A stretch of 64,000 nucleotides of DNA from assembly GCF_001905845.1 (NCBI RefSeq), contig NZ_LIVZ01000003.1:186001-250000 (forward strand). The letters run 5' to 3'. Under the pieces are notes generated by a model. That model worked only from the letters and a program-made list of their open reading frames with translations, did no database searches and had not been told where the DNA came from. Below are positions 26,501-59,000 of this stretch, one piece after another. Numbering within the stretch: position 1 is the first letter of the stretch; each line of letters begins with the position of its first letter. This stretch comes from Streptomyces sp. TSRI0107 (GTDB lineage: Bacteria > Actinomycetota > Actinomycetes > Streptomycetales > Streptomycetaceae). The position numbers and the translations under genes are program-made.

Positions 26501-29500
26501 GGCCCGTACTCCAGCCCGCCGTCGGCGAGCCGCTGGTACAGCCCGTCCACCGGCAGCGGCTCGGAGCCGGCCGGCGGCCACTCCCCCGGCGTCCACGGGA
26601 AGGCGGCGTCGGACGTCGCGCCGAGCACACCCTCCGCGTTGAGCGTCCACTCGCCCTCGCCGTCGGCGCCCGCCGCCCGCGAGTACATCCGCAGGGGCCG
26701 GGAGCCGCGCTCGTCCGGCGCGCCGACGACCGCCTGGAGGGTGACCGCGCCCTGCTCCGGTAGGACCAGCGGAGCCCGCAGCGTCAGCTCGCTCAGCTCA
26801 CCGCAGCCCAGCCCCTCCCCGGCCCGCAGCGCCACGTCCACCAGGGCCGTACCGGGCAGCAGCACCGCACCGGCCACGGTGTGGTCGGCCAGCCAGGGGT
26901 GGGCGTCGGCCGAGAGCCGTCCGGTGTACAGCGCGCCGCCGCTGTCCGGGAGTTCCACCGCCGCGCCGAGCAGCGGGTGGTCCGTCGTCCCCAGTCCGGC
27001 GAACTCGACGTCCCCGGCCGGGAGTCCGTCGTCGAGCCAGTACCGCTCGCGCTGGAAGGCGTATGTGGGCACGTCGACCGTCCTGGCCCCGCGGCCCGCG
27101 AAGAACGCCGGCCAGTCGACCGGCACGCCGCGGACGTGGGCCTGGGCGACGGCCGTGGTCAGGGTCTGCGCCTCGGCACGGTCCGCGCGGAGCGCGGGTA
27201 CGAACAGGCCGTCGGAGGCGGCCTGGCCCATCGCGGACAGGACGCCGTCCGGGCCCAGCTCGACGAGCGTGCGGACACCCAGCTCGTCGAGTGTCCTGAC
27301 CCCGTCCGCGAAACGGACGGCCTCGAGGACGTGGCGCACCCAGTAGTCGGGGGTGCACAGCTCGTCGGCGGTGGCCGTCGTACCGGTCAGGTTCGAGACG
27401 AGGGGGATGCGCGGCGCGTCGTAGGTGAGCTTGTCGGCGACCGCGCGGAACTCGGCCAGCATCGGCTCCATGCGCGGGGAGTGGAAGGCGTGGGAGACCG
27501 TCAGGCGCTTGGTCTTGCGGCCCTGCTCGGCGAAACGGGCAGCGATCTCCAGCACTTCGGACTCGTCACCCGAAATCACCACGGACGACGGACCGTTGAT
27601 GGCCGCGATCGACACGGCGTCACCGGTCAGCGCCTCGGCGACCTCGGCCTCCGTCGCCTGTACGGCCACCATCGCCCCGCCGGACGGAAGCGCCTGCATC
27701 AGACGGCCACGCGCCGCGACCAGCGTGCACGCGTCCTCCAGCGACCACACGCCCGCCACATGCGCGGCGGCCAGCTCGCCGATCGAGTGGCCGAGCAGGA
27801 CGTCCGGGGTCAGGCCCCAGGACTCCAGCAGCCGGAACAGCGCCACTTCGAGGGCGAACAGTGCCGCCTGCGTGTAAACGGTCTGGTCCAGCGCAGCCGC
27901 GTCCTCGAAGACCACGTCCTTGAGCGGCCGGTCCAACTCCGCGTCGAACCGCGCGCACACCGCGTCGAACGCCTCCGCGAACACCGGGAACGCCGCATAC
28001 AGCTCACGGCCCATCCCGACCCGCTGCGCTCCCTGCCCCGTGAACAGGAACGCGGACTTGCCGCGGCGGGAGACCGTGCCTCGTACGACGCCCGGCGCGT
28101 CCCCGCCCTCGGCGAGGGCGGTCAGGCCGGCGGCGAGGGCGTCCCGGTCCGCGGCGACGACGGCGGCGCGGTGGTCCATGAGGGTGCGGGAGGTCACCAG
28201 GGACAGGCCGATGTCCTGCGGCGCGCCGTCCGGGTGGGTGTCGAGGTGGGTGCGCAGCCGGCGGGCCTGGGCGCGCAGGGCGTCCTCGGACCTGGCGGTG
28301 AGCACCCAGGGCACCGTGGTGGTGCGGACGGTGGGCTCCGGGGTCTCGGCCGGGTCCGCAGGCTCCGCGGCGGGGGCCTGCTCCACGATGGCGTGCGCGT
28401 TGGTGCCGCTGATGCCGAAGGAGGACACGGCGGCGCGGCGCGGGCGGCCGGTCCGGGGCCAGTCGCGTGGCTCGGTCAGCAGTTCCACCGCGCCCGCGGA
28501 CCAGTCCACCTGGGGTGAGGGCTCGTCCACGTGCAGGGTGCGCGGCAGTTCGCCGTGCCGCATCGCCATGACCATCTTGATGACGCCGGCGACACCGGCG
28601 GCGGCCTGGGTGTGCCCGATGTTCGTCTTGATGGAGCCCAGCCACAGCGGCCGGTCCTCGGGCCGGCCCTGGCCGTAGGTGGCCAGCAGGGCCTGGGCCT
28701 CGATGGGGTCGCCGAGCCGGGTGCCGGTGCCGTGCGCCTCCACCGCGTCGATCTCGTCGGCGGCAAGCCGGGCGTCGGCGAGGGCCTGGCGGATGACGCG
28801 CTGCTGCGAGGGGCCGTTGGGGGCGGTCATGCCGTTGGAGGCGCCGTCCTGGTTGACGGCGGTGCCGCGTACGACGGCGAGGACCGGACGGCCGTTGCGC
28901 CGGGCGTCGGAGAGCCGCTCCAGCAGCAGCATGCCGACGCCCTCGCCGAGGCCGGTGCCGTCGGCGGCGGCCGCGAAGGCCTTCACCCGGCCGTCGGGGG
29001 CGAGGCCCCGCTGCCGGGAGAACTCCAGCAGGGTGACCGGGGAGGCCATCACGGAGACACCGCCGGCCAGGGCCATGGTGCACTCCCCGGAGCGCAGCGC
29101 CTGGACGGCGAGGTGGAGGGCGACCAGGGAGGACGAGCAGGCCGTGTCGAGGGTGACGGCGGGGCCTTCGAGCCCGTAGGTGTACGCGAGCCGGCCGGAG
29201 GCGATGCTGCCGGAGTTGCCGTTGCCGATGTAGCCGGCGACGTCGTCGGGCACGGCGCGCAGCCGGGCGGCGTAGTCGTGGTACATCACCCCGGCGAACA
29301 CGCCGGTGCGGCTGCCCTTCAGCGCGGACGGGGCGATGCCGGCCCGTTCGAACGCCTCCCAGGAGGTCTCCAGGAGCAGGCGGTGCTGGGGGTCGGTGGC
29401 CAGTGCCTCGCGCGGGGAGATGCCGAACGGGGCGGGGTCGAAGTCCCCGGCGTCGTACAGGAAGGCGCCTTCGCGGGTGTAGGCGGTGCCGATGCGGTCC

Positions 29501-29751
29501 GGGTCGGGGTCGTAGAGGCCGTCGACGTCCCAGCCGCGGTCCCTGGGGAGGCCGGACACGGTGTCGGTGCCCTCGGAGACCAGTCGCCACAGGTCCTCCG
29601 GGGACATGACGCCGCCGGGGTAGCGGCAGGCCATGCCCACGATGGCGATCGGCTCCTGGCTGCCGGCCTCCAGCTCGCGCACGCGCAGCTTCGCCTCCTG
29701 GAGGTCGGCGGTCACACGGCGGAGATAGCTGAGGAGCTTTTCCTCATTCAT
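23578..29751 (-). CDS. Type I polyketide synthase, terminal module M8 with thioesterase
   Basis: The 2057-residue protein starts at ATG 29751 (a GTG one codon earlier also suits the GAGGAG site). Order: N-terminal coiled-coil docking segment (1-30); KS (34-455; Cys205 in DTACSSSL); AT (about 568-905; Ser656 in GHSIG, HAFH at 754-757, malonyl type); DH (about 926-1190; His957 in [10 protein letters not shown]); KR (about 1400-1580; Tyr1552, VAD in the LDD loop, so B-type expected); ACP (Ser1720 in [10 protein letters not shown]); thioesterase (about 1795-2050; Ser1912 in GHSSGG, His2033 in GNHWSM). All motifs are intact and no ER is present. It adds the last malonyl unit, forms the C2=C3 double bond and releases the chain, probably by macrocyclisation. 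It is separated from the upstream PKS gene by 51 bp and ends at a strong terminator. Confidence 0.97.
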   Translation of the reverse strand: MNEEKLLSYLRRVTADLQEAKLRVRELEAGSQEPIAIVGMACRYPGGVMSPEDLWRLVSEGTDTVSGLPRDRGWDVDGLYDPDPDRIGTAYTREGAFLYDAGDFDPAPFGISPREALATDPQHRLLLETSWEAFERAGIAPSALKGSRTGVFAGVMYHDYAARLRAVPDDVAGYIGNGNSGSIASGRLAYTYGLEGPAVTLDTACSSSLVALHLAVQALRSGECTMALAGGVSVMASPVTLLEFSRQRGLAPDGRVKAFAAAADGTGLGEGVGMLLLERLSDARRNGRPVLAVVRGTAVNQDGASNGMTAPNGPSQQRVIRQALADARLAADEIDAVEAHGTGTRLGDPIEAQALLATYGQGRPEDRPLWLGSIKTNIGHTQAAAGVAGVIKMVMAMRHGELPRTLHVDEPSPQVDWSAGAVELLTEPRDWPRTGRPRRAAVSSFGISGTNAHAIVEQAPAAEPADPAETPEPTVRTTTVPWVLTARSEDALRAQARRLRTHLDTHPDGAPQDIGLSLVTSRTLMDHRAAVVAADRDALAAGLTALAEGGDAPGVVRGTVSRRGKSAFLFTGQGAQRVGMGRELYAAFPVFAEAFDAVCARFDAELDRPLKDVVFEDAAALDQTVYTQAALFALEVALFRLLESWGLTPDVLLGHSIGELAAAHVAGVWSLEDACTLVAARGRLMQALPSGGAMVAVQATEAEVAEALTGDAVSIAAINGPSSVVISGDESEVLEIAARFAEQGRKTKRLTVSHAFHSPRMEPMLAEFRAVADKLTYDAPRIPLVSNLTGTTATADELCTPDYWVRHVLEAVRFADGVRTLDELGVRTLVELGPDGVLSAMGQAASDGLFVPALRADRAEAQTLTTAVAQAHVRGVPVDWPAFFAGRGARTVDVPTYAFQRERYWLDDGLPAGDVEFAGLGTTDHPLLGAAVELPDSGGALYTGRLSADAHPWLADHTVAGAVLLPGTALVDVALRAGEGLGCGELSELTLRAPLVLPEQGAVTLQAVVGAPDERGSRPLRMYSRAAGADGEGEWTLNAEGVLGATSDAAFPWTPGEWPPAGSEPLPVDGLYQRLADGGLEYGPAFQGLRAAWQLGDEVYAEVAAPQAVRDSAEGFGLHPALLDAAMHGLNLGGLLADDGQGRLPFSWNGVRLHRAGAATLRVRLAPAGPDAVSFAAVDPSGDPVASVDSLVLRPVGVEQMRAGAYQRSLFRLDWTPLTAGRARPVRCALLGPDTLLGPAFENAGGTVDRHRDLPALAESLREPGAVTPELVLVGVPEPAGDETPVERAHRLAGDVLGLLQNWLADGRFASARLVIVTRGAAAPPVADPAAATVWGLVRSAQAEHPGRIVLLDVDTAQESAAAVPAALGTDEPQLIIRQGVVSAARLARAAVTAPADAGTRAHGTVLVTGGTGALGALVARHLVTEHGVPRLLLTSRRGEDAPGAAELAAELRGLGASVTVAAVDVADRDALAKVLAAVPDEHPLTGVVHTAGVVADGVIGSQTPQRLASVLRPKVDGAWNLHELTADADLSLFVLFSSLAGTLGGAGQGNYAAANAFLDTLAEHRRASGRPAVSLAWGMWARLSGMTEGLGEAELQRLRRAGLGALSDQEGLAVLDAAGRGEHATLVPVRLDPSGLGGQSSGDLLPPLLRDLVRAPARRARPTAAETGRLRQTLAELPEAEREQYLGTAVRDHVAAVLGHSSGTVIDADQPFTDMGFDSLGAIELRNRLTAAGGVQLPATLIFDHPTPAAVAAHLRELLATATDAEAAPQARPAAGRTSSPEGSVEALFRQACEAEQYKDGVELLMAASRIRPAFTTADASRHAPKPARLSHGPQGPALVCFAAPVALSSAHQYARFATAFHDVRDVSVLVPTGFADGEALPRSVEAAVAAQADAALELADGGPVVLVGHSSGGWLAHAVAARLESTGVQPAGVVLLDTYLPGNDVVDGFASVFMDSMFDREGLVDGVDFTRLTAMGGYFRLFADWEPAEITAPTLFVRAGERIAPGDANGTPAPQAFWQLPHTAVEVPGNHWSMMEAQAAATARPVVDWLARTRP

Positions 29752-29802
29752 CACGTACTCGTCGCTCCTCGCGGATCGTCGTCAAAGGTGTGGGGCATCT
29801 CG

Positions 29803-49983
<20,181 letters not shown>

Positions 49984-50069
49984 GGGAGCTGCATCCATTC
50001 AGACTTGCGGGGAGAACGGCGGGCACTGGTGAGGACGGGTGGTCCGGTCGCGTGGTCACCGGGCAGTGG

Positions 50070-53000
50070 TCACCCTTTTCCGAATTTCTTGTCGATGTAG
50101 TCGAAGATGTCGTCGTCCGAGGCCGAGTCGAGTTCGTGCGGGGCGGTGTCGCCCAGCGCCTCGGCCCGGGTGTCGCGCCAGGTGGCGAGCAGGGACTGGA
50201 GTCGTGCCGTGATGTCGTCCAGGGCGGCGTCGTCCAGGTCCGTCCCGGCGAGTGCGTCGGGGGTGAGGGCGGACAGCGCGGACTCCAGTTTTCCGATGTC
50301 CTCCAGGAGGGGGACGGCCGGTGCCGCGGGCGCGGGCGCGAGTTCCGCCAGCAGGTGGCGGGCCAGTGCGGCCGGGGTCGGGAAGTCGAACACCAAGGTG
50401 GCGGGCAGCCGTCGGCCGGTGGCGGCGTTCAGGCGGTTGCGCAGTTCGACGGCGGTCAGGGAGTCGAAGCCGGACTCCTTGAAGGTCTGGCCGGGACCGA
50501 CCGCCTCCGGTCCGCTGTGGCCGAGGACGGTGGCGACGTGGGTCCGTACGACGTCCAGGACGAGGCGTTCCCGTTCCTTCTCCGGCGCTGCCTCGAGGCG
50601 TTCGCGCAGGGTGCCGGTACCGGTCGGGGTCTGCTCGGGCAGCGGCCGGGCGGGGCCGCGGACCAGGTCGCGCAGCACGGCGGGGATCGGCGCTCCGGCG
50701 GCCTGGGCCTGCCGGCGCAGGGTGCCGGGTTCGAGGCGCGCCGGCACGAGGACCGCTTCGGTCCGCTGGAGGGCGGCGTCGAACAGGGCGAGGCCGAACT
50801 CGGCGGGCATGGGGGTGACTCCGCCGCGTGCCATGCGGGTGCGGTCGACGTCGTCGAGGCGGCCGCCCATGCCGTCGCTCTGCGCCCACATGCCCCAGGC
50901 CAGTGACGTCGCGGGCAGCCCGTGGGCCGCGCGGTGCCGGGCGAAGGCGTCCAGGAAGGCGTTGGCGGCGGCGTAGTTGGCCATGCCGGGGCTGCCGAGG
51001 GTGCCGGAGAAGGAGGAGTAGAGGACGAACGCGGCCAGGTCCAGGTCGCGGGTCAGTTCGTGCAGGTTGAGCACCGCGTCGACCTTCGGGCGCAGCACCC
51101 GGTCCAGCCCGTCCGGGGTCAGCGTGTCGATCACACCGTCCTCGGTGACGCCGGCCGTGTGGATCACGGCGGTGAGCGGGTGGGCGGTGGGGATGCCGGC
51201 GAGGAGGCGGCCGAGTGCGTCGCGGTCGGCGATGTCGCAGGCGGCCAGGGTGACCTGGGCGCCGAGTCCGCCGAGTTCCGAGGCGAGTTCGGGCATGCCG
51301 TCGCCGGCCGGGCCACGCCGGGAGGCCAGGACCAGGTGGCGGACCTTGTGTTCGGTGACCAGGTGGTGGGCCAGGAGCTTGCCGAGGCCGCCGGTGGCGC
51401 CGGTGACGAGGACGGTGCCGTCGGGGTCGAGCGCGGCGGGCGTGCCGGTCCCGGCCGGGGTTCCGGTTTCGGCGGTGTCCGCCCGGGTCAGGCGGGGCAC
51501 CAGCGTCTTCCCGGCACGCAGGGCGAGTTGGGTCTCGTCCTGGGCGAGGGCGGCGGCGAGGGCGCGCGGCAGGGCCCGGTGGGAGTCCTGCCGGCCGTCG
51601 GTGTCGATGAGCAGGAACCGGTCGGGGTTCTCCGACTGCGCCGAGCGCGTCAGACCCCACACGGGGGCGCTCGCCAGGCCGGGGACGTCGTCGCCGGGGC
51701 CGGTGGAGACGGCCGAGCCGGTGAGCACGACCAGCTTGGAGTCGGCGAGCCGCGGGTCGGCCAGCCAGGCCTGGAGCAGTTCCAGGGCCCGGCGGGTGGT
51801 CGTGCGGGCCGCTTCGGCCGGGTCGGTGACGCCGGCCGGGTGCGCCGGGATCGGGGCGACGACGACCGGGGGCACGGGTGTGCCGCTGTCGGCGGCCGCG
51901 GTGAGGGCGGCCAGGTCCGGGTGGGCCGCGAGGGTGGTGCCGGCCGTGCCGAGGGCGTCGGTCAGCGCCGGGTCGGGCGCGCCGAGCAGGGCCAAGGCGT
52001 GGGGGGCCTGGGCCGTTTCGGTGTGCGGGGCGAGTGTCTTCCAGTCGAGCCGGAACAGCGCGTCGCCGGTCGCCGTGCCGGGGAGCTGGGCGAGGGAGAC
52101 CGGCCGGGAGATCACCGCGTCGACCTCGGCCACCGGGCTTCCGGCGGTGTCCGTCACGCGCACCGACAGGGTGTCGGGGCCGGCCGTGGCGAGGGTGACC
52201 CGCAGCGGGCCGGTGCTGCCCTGGGTGTGGACGCGGATGCCGCGCCAGGAGAACGGGCGGGTCGCCCGGGGTTCGCCGTCCGGCGCGCCGCTCAGCGCGT
52301 GGGCGGCGGCTGCCTGGAGGGCGCCGTCGAGGAGGACGGGGTGCAGGGTGAAGCCGTCGGCGCGGCTGCCGTCGGGCAGTTCGACCTCGGCGTGGATCTC
52401 CGGGTGGGCGGTCGGGTCGGCGGGGGTGCTTCGCCAGACGGCGCGCAGGCCCTGGAAGGCGGGTCCGTAGACCACGCCGGTGTCGGCGAGCCGTTCGTGG
52501 AAGCCGTCGATGTCCACGGGTTCGGCCCCGGCGGGCGGCCAGGCGCCGCCCGTGGTGTCGGGCCGGGGCCCGGCGGCGGTGAGCAGGGTGCCTTCGGCGT
52601 GCCGGGTCCACGGGGTGTCGGGGTCGGCTCCGTCGGGCCGGGAGTGCAGGGTCAGGGTCCGGCGTCCCGACTCGTCCGGGGCTGCGACGGTCAGCCGCAG
52701 CACGACCGCGCCCCGCTCGGGCACCACCAGCGGTGCCTCCAGGGTCAGTTCCTCCACGAGTTCGCACCCGGCCTGGCGGCCGGCGCCCAGGGCGAGTTCG
52801 ACGAACGCCGTGCCGGGCAGCAGCGCGGAGCCCAGTACCAGGTGGTCGGCCAGCCACGGGTGGCTGTCCAGGGAGAGGCGGCCGGTGAGCACGAGCTGGT
52901 CGGAGCCGGGCAGTTCGAGGGCGGCGCCCAGCAGCGGGTGGCCGGTGGTGCCGAGGCCGAGTCCGGCCACGTCGCCCAGCGCGGCGGGGGCGGCCTGCGG

Positions 53001-56000
53001 CCAGTAGCGCCGGCGCCGGAACGGGTAGGTCGGCAGGTCGACGCGCCGGCCCGGGCGGCCCGCGAACACGGCGTCCCAGTCCGGGGTGGCGCCCCGCGTC
53101 TGGGCCTCGGCCAGCGACCGCAGGAAGCGGTCGGGTCCGCCCTCGTCGCGGCGCAGGGAGCCGACGGCGACGGCGTCGCTGCCGAGCGCGTCGAAGCTGT
53201 CCTGGAGTCCGACGGTCAGCACGGGGTGCGGGCTCGCCTCGACGAACAGGGCGAAGTCCGCCTCCACGAGCCGCCGGGTGGCCTCGTCGAGGCGTACCGG
53301 CTGCCGCAGGTTGGTGTACCAGTACTCGGCGTCGAGCCGTTCGGTGTCCAGCCAGTCGCCGGTGACCGTCGACAGGAAGGGCACCTCGCCGGTGCGCGGG
53401 GTGATCGGGGCCAGCTCGGCGAGGAGTTCGTCGCGGATGGCCTCGACCTGGGCGGAGTGGCTGGCGTAGTCCACGGGGATGCGGCGGGCGCGTATCTCCT
53501 CGGCCGCGCAGTCGGCCGTCAGCCGGTCCAGCGCGTCCGGTTCGCCGGAGACGACGATCGAGCCGGGGCCGTTGACGGCGGCGACCGACAGCCGCCCGCC
53601 GAAGGGCTCCAGACGGGCCGTCAGCTCGTCCAGCGGCAGTGCGACGGAGAGCATGCCGCCGCGGCCGGCGAGCGCGCCGAGCGCCTTGCTGCGCAGGGTG
53701 ACGACCCGGGCGGCGTCAGGCAGGGACAGGGCGCCCGCGACGCAGGCCGCGGCGATCTCGCCCTGGGAGTGGCCGACGACCGCGGCGGGGTGCACGCCGT
53801 GGGCCCGCCACAGCTCGGCCAGCGACACCATGACGGCGAACAGCAGCGGCTGCACGACGTCCACCCGCTCCAGCGGGGGCGCGTCGGGCGCGCCGCGCAG
53901 CACGTCGTACGGCGACCAGTCGACGTGTGCCTCGATGGCGCTCGCGCAGGCGGCGAACCGCTCGGCGAACACCGGGGACGCGTCGAGGAGTTCCGTCGCC
54001 ATGCCGACCCACTGGGAACCCTGGCCGGGGAACACGAACACGGTCCGGCCCTCGGCGGAGACGGTTCCCTCGACGACGGCGGGGTCGCCGTCGCCCTGGG
54101 CCAAGGCGGTCAGGACGCGGCGGAAGCCGTCCCGGTCGGCGGCCAGCAGCACGGCCCGGTGCGGGAACGCGGCGCGGGCGGTGGCGAGGGCGTGTCCGAT
54201 GTCCGCCGGGTCGGCGTCCGGGTGGGCGTCCAGGTGGGCACGCAGCCGGGCGGCCTGCTCGCGCAGCGCGTCGGGGGTCTTCGCGGACAGGGGCCACGGC
54301 AGGACCGTGCCGCCGGCCCGCACGTCGGTGCCGGGTTCCGCCGGCTCCTGGCCGGTGGGGGCCTGCTCCAGGATCACGTGCGCGTTGGTGCCGCTCATGC
54401 CGAAGGAGGAGACGCCCGCGCGGCGGGGCCGGTCGCCTTCCGGCCACTGGACGTTCTCCGTCAGCAGCGATACGGCACCGGTGGCCCAGTCGACGTGCGG
54501 GGACGGCTCGTCCACGTGCAGCGTGCGAGGCAGCTCACCATGCCGCATCGCCATCACCATCTTGATGACGCCCGCGACACCCGCGGCGGCCTGCGTGTGC
54601 CCGATGTTCGACTTCACCGAACCCAGCCACAACGGCCGGTCCTCCGACCGGCCCTGGCCGTACGTGGCGAGCAGCGCCTGCGCCTCGATGGGGTCGCCCA
54701 GCGTCGTACCCGTACCGTGCGCCTCCACGACGTCCACATCCGCCGTCGTCAGCCGCGCGTTGGCGAGTGCCTGACGGATCACCCGCTGCTGCGACGGACC
54801 GTTCGGCGCGGTCAGACCGTTCGACGCGCCGTCCTGGTTGACCGCACTGCCCCGCAGCACCGCCAGCACGGGATGCCCGTTGCGCTGGGCGTCAGACAGC
54901 CGCTCCACCAGCAGCATGCCCACGCCCTCACCCCAGCCAGTCCCGTCGGCCCCGGCGGCGAAGGCCTTCACGCGGCCGTCGCGGGCCAGGCCGCGCTGGC
55001 GGGAGAACTCGGTGAAGGGGCCGGGTGTGCTCATCACGGTGACACCGCCGGCCAGGGCCAGGGAGCACTCCCCCGAGCGCAGCGCCTGCGCGGCGAGGTG
55101 CAGGGCGACCAGCGAGGACGAGCAGGCGGTGTCGACGGTGACCGTGGGGCCTTCCAGGCCGAAGGTGTAGGCGAGCCGGCCGGACACCACGCTGGCGGAG
55201 TTGCCGGTGGCCAGGTATCCCGCGAGGTCCTCGGCGGAGTTCAACAGCACGGAGGCGTAGTCCTGGCCGTTGGTGCCGACGTAGACGCCGGTCAGGCTGC
55301 CGTGCAGGGCGTCGGGGTCGATGCCCGCCCGCTCGAAGGCCTCCCAGGAGGTCTCCAGGAGCAGCCGCTGCTGCGGGTCCATGGCCAGCGCCTCACGCGG
55401 GCTGATGCCGAAGAACCCGGCGTCGAAGTCGGCGGCCCCGGTGAGGAATCCGCCTTCGCGGACATAGCTGGTGCCGGGGCTGTCCGGGTCGGGGTCGTAC
55501 AGCTTCTCCAGGTCCCAGCCGCGGTCGGCGGGGAACTCGCCGACCGTGTCGACGCCGTCGCGCAGCAGCCGCCACAGCTGCTCGGGCGAGTTCGCTCCGC
55601 CGGGGAAGCGGCAGCTCATCGCGACGATCGCCAGCGGCTCGTCGTGCGGTACGCCGGTGCCCGTGCCGGTCTCGTCCGCCTGTGCGGCGCCGAGGAGTTC
55701 GGCGGTCAGGTGGGCGGCCAGCTCGCGGGGGGTGGGGTGGTCGAAGACGAGGGTCGCGGACAGGGTGAGGCCGGTGGCGGCGGTCAGCGCGTTGCGCAGT
55801 TCGAGGGCGCTCAGCGAGTCGAAGCCGAGGTCGCGGAAGGCGGTGCGGGCCGGGACGGCGCCCTGCGCGCGGTGTCCGAGGACGGCCGCGACCTGGTCGA
55901 GGACCAGGTCCCGGACCAGCCGTGGCCGCTCGTCGGCGGGCAGCGCCATGAGACGCCGTACGAGGTCGTCGGCGCCGCTCGCCGGGGTGCCGGCCGGCGT

Positions 56001-59000
56001 CGCGGTGTCCTGGCGGGCCTCGGGGAGGTCGGCGAGGAGGGTGCGCTGCCGGGGGTGGGCGAGGTGGGCGGTGAAGCGGTCCCAGTCGATGTCGGCGACG
56101 ACGGTGCAGGCGGTGTCGTGCTGCCAGCCGCGGGCCAGGGCGACGAGGGCGGCTTCGGGGTCCATGGGGGTCACGCCGCCGCGGGCGAGGCGGTGCGCGG
56201 TGTCCTCGGCCCCGGCCATCCCGGCGTCCGCCCAGGCGCCCCAGGCGAGGGAGACGGCGGGCAGGCCGTCGGCCGCTCGCTGTTCGGCGAGGGCGTCCAG
56301 GTGGGCGTTGGCGGCGGCGTAGTTGGCCTGTCCGGCGCTGCCGACGACTCCGGCGAGGGAGGAGAACAGCACGAACGCCGACAGGTCCAGGTCGCGGGTC
56401 AGCTCGTGCAGGTTCCGCGCTCCGTCGGCCTTGGCGCGCAGGACGGCGGTGAACCGGTCGGGTGTGAGCCCGTCGAGGACCCCGTCGTCCAGGACGCCCG
56501 CCGCGTGCACGACGGCGGTCAGCGGCTGGTCGGCGGGGATGCCGGCCAGCAGCTCGGCGAGCGCGTCGCGGTCGGCGACGTCGCAGGCCGCGAGGGTGAC
56601 TTCGGCGCCGAGGCCGGTCAGTTCGTCGCGGAGTTCGGTGGCGCCCTCGGCGTCGGGGCCGCGCCGGCTGGTGAGCAGCAGGTGCTCGGCGCCGTTGCGG
56701 GCGAGCCAGCGGGCGACCTCGGCGCCCAGGGCGCCGGTGCCGCCGGTCACCAGGACCGTGCCGGACGGGCGGGGCGGTGTCGCGGGCCGGGTCGGGCGGT
56801 GGGCGCGGACCAGGCGTCGTACGAACACGCCCGTGGCGCGCACGGCGAGTTCGCTCTCGTCGCCGCCGCCCGCGAGCAGGCCGGCGAGACGGGTGGCGGT
56901 CCGCTCGTCGGGTTCCTCGGGGAGGTCGACGAGGCCGCCCCAGCGGTCCGGGTGCTCCAGCGCGGCCACCCGGCCGAGGCCCCAGATCCGGGCCTGTTCG
57001 GGGTGGGCGGGGCGGTCGGCGCGGTCCACGGAGACCGCGCCGGCCGTCAGGCACCACAGGGGCGCGGTGGTGCCGGTGTCGCCCAGCGCCTGGATGAGTT
57101 CGACGGTGCGCGTGGCGCCGTGCTCGGCGTCGGCGGCGAGCAGCGACAGCACGCCGTCGACCGGTTCGCCGTGTCCGGCCAGCCGCTCGGCCAGCGCGGT
57201 ACGGCCGTCCGGGCCGGCCTCGACGAGGTCGGTGCGGGCTCCGTGGGCGCGCAGGGCGTCGGTGGCGGCGGTGGTCCACCGGGGCGCGGGCGCGCCTTCG
57301 GGGACGATCACCAGCCAGCGTCCGCCGGTCAGGGGGGCGGCGGGTTCGGCCGTGGGCCGCCAGGTGACGCGGTAGCGCCAGGCGTCCGCGGTGGCGTCGG
57401 TACGGCGTCGCTGCCGCCAGGCGGACAGGGCGGGCAGCACTTCGCCGAGCGAGGTCCGCTGTTCCGCGCCGACCTCCAGGGTGTCGGCGAGGGCCGTCAG
57501 GTCGGTGCGTTCGACGGCGTCCCAGAACGCGGCGTCCGCCGGGTCGGCGGCGGGCTCGGCGGCGGAGGGGGCCGCCGGGGCCTGCGGCCAGTAGCGCTCG
57601 TGCTGGAAGGCGTAGGTGGGCAGTTCCACCGGCCGGGCGTCGCGGTCCGCGAAGAAGCGCGCCCAGTCCACGGGTACGCCCCGGGTGTGCGCGTCGGCCA
57701 GCGCGGTGACCAGGGTGTGTGCCTCCGGGCGGCCGTCCCGCAGGACGGGCAGGCAGGCCGTGTCGGGCCGGTCGGCGGGGGCGTCCTCGTTCAGCGTCTC
57801 CTGGGCCATGGCGGACAGCACGCCGTCCGGGCCCAGTTCGATCAGGGTGGTGACGCCCTGGCCGGCGAGGGCGCGGACCGCGTCGGCGAACCGGACCGGC
57901 TGCCGCACCTGGCGCACCCAGTAGTCGGGTGAGCACAGGTCCTCGGACGTGGCGGGCTCCCCCGTCACGTCGGACACCAGTCCGATCCGCGGCGGGTGGA
58001 ACGTCAGGCCGGCGGCGATCTCGCGGAACTCGGCGAGCATCGGTTCCATGCGCGGCGAGTGGAAGGCGTGCGACACCGTCAGCCGTCGGGTCTTGCGGCC
58101 CTGGCGGGCGAATTCGGCGGCGATCTCCAGGACGACGTCCTCGTCGCCCGAGACGACGGTGGCGGCCGGTCCGTTGACGGCGGCGACCGACGCGCGGTCG
58201 GTGCGCCCGGCCAGCGCGGCGGTGACCTCCTCCTCGCCTGCCTGGACGGCGACCATCGCACCGCCGGCGGGCAGCGCCTGCATCAGCCGGCCGCGGGCGG
58301 CGACCAGCGCGCACGCGTCGTCCAGGGACAGCACGCCCGCCACGTGGGCGGCGGACAGTTCGCCGATGGAGTGACCCGCCAGCCAGTCCGGCGTGACGCC
58401 CCAGGACTCGACCAGCCGGTACAGGGCGACTTCCAGGGCGAACAGGGCGGCCTGGGTGTACTGGGTCTGGTCGAGGGCGGTGGCGTCGTCGAACAGGACC
58501 TCCTTCAGCGGGCGGTCCAGGCGGCCCTCGAAACGCTCGCACACCGCGTCGAGGGCCCGCGCGAACGCGGGGAAGGCGGCGTACAGTTCGCGGCCCGCGC
58601 CGACGCGCTGGGCGCCCTGCCCGGTGAACAGGAAGCCGACACGGCCGTGGCCGCCGGCCACGCCTCGCCGGACGCCGGGCGCGGTCCGTCCGGCGGCCAG
58701 CGCGGCCAGCCCGGCGAGCAGGTCCTCGCGGTCCTCGGCGACGATCGCCGCCCGGTGCTCCAGGGCCGTGCGGGTCACCGCGAGGGACAGGCCGACGTCG
58801 GCGGGGCGGGCACCGGGGTGGGCCCGCAGGTGGGCGTGGAGCTTCCGCGCCTGCGCCGCGAGGGCCGTCCCGGTGCGGGCGGACAGCAGCCACGGCAGCG
58901 TCTCCGCCGGGCCGTGCGTGTCGTCGTCCGGGGCGGTGGCCGGCTCGTCGGGGACGGTGACGGGCTCGTCGGGGGCCTGCTCCAGGACGACGTGCGCGTT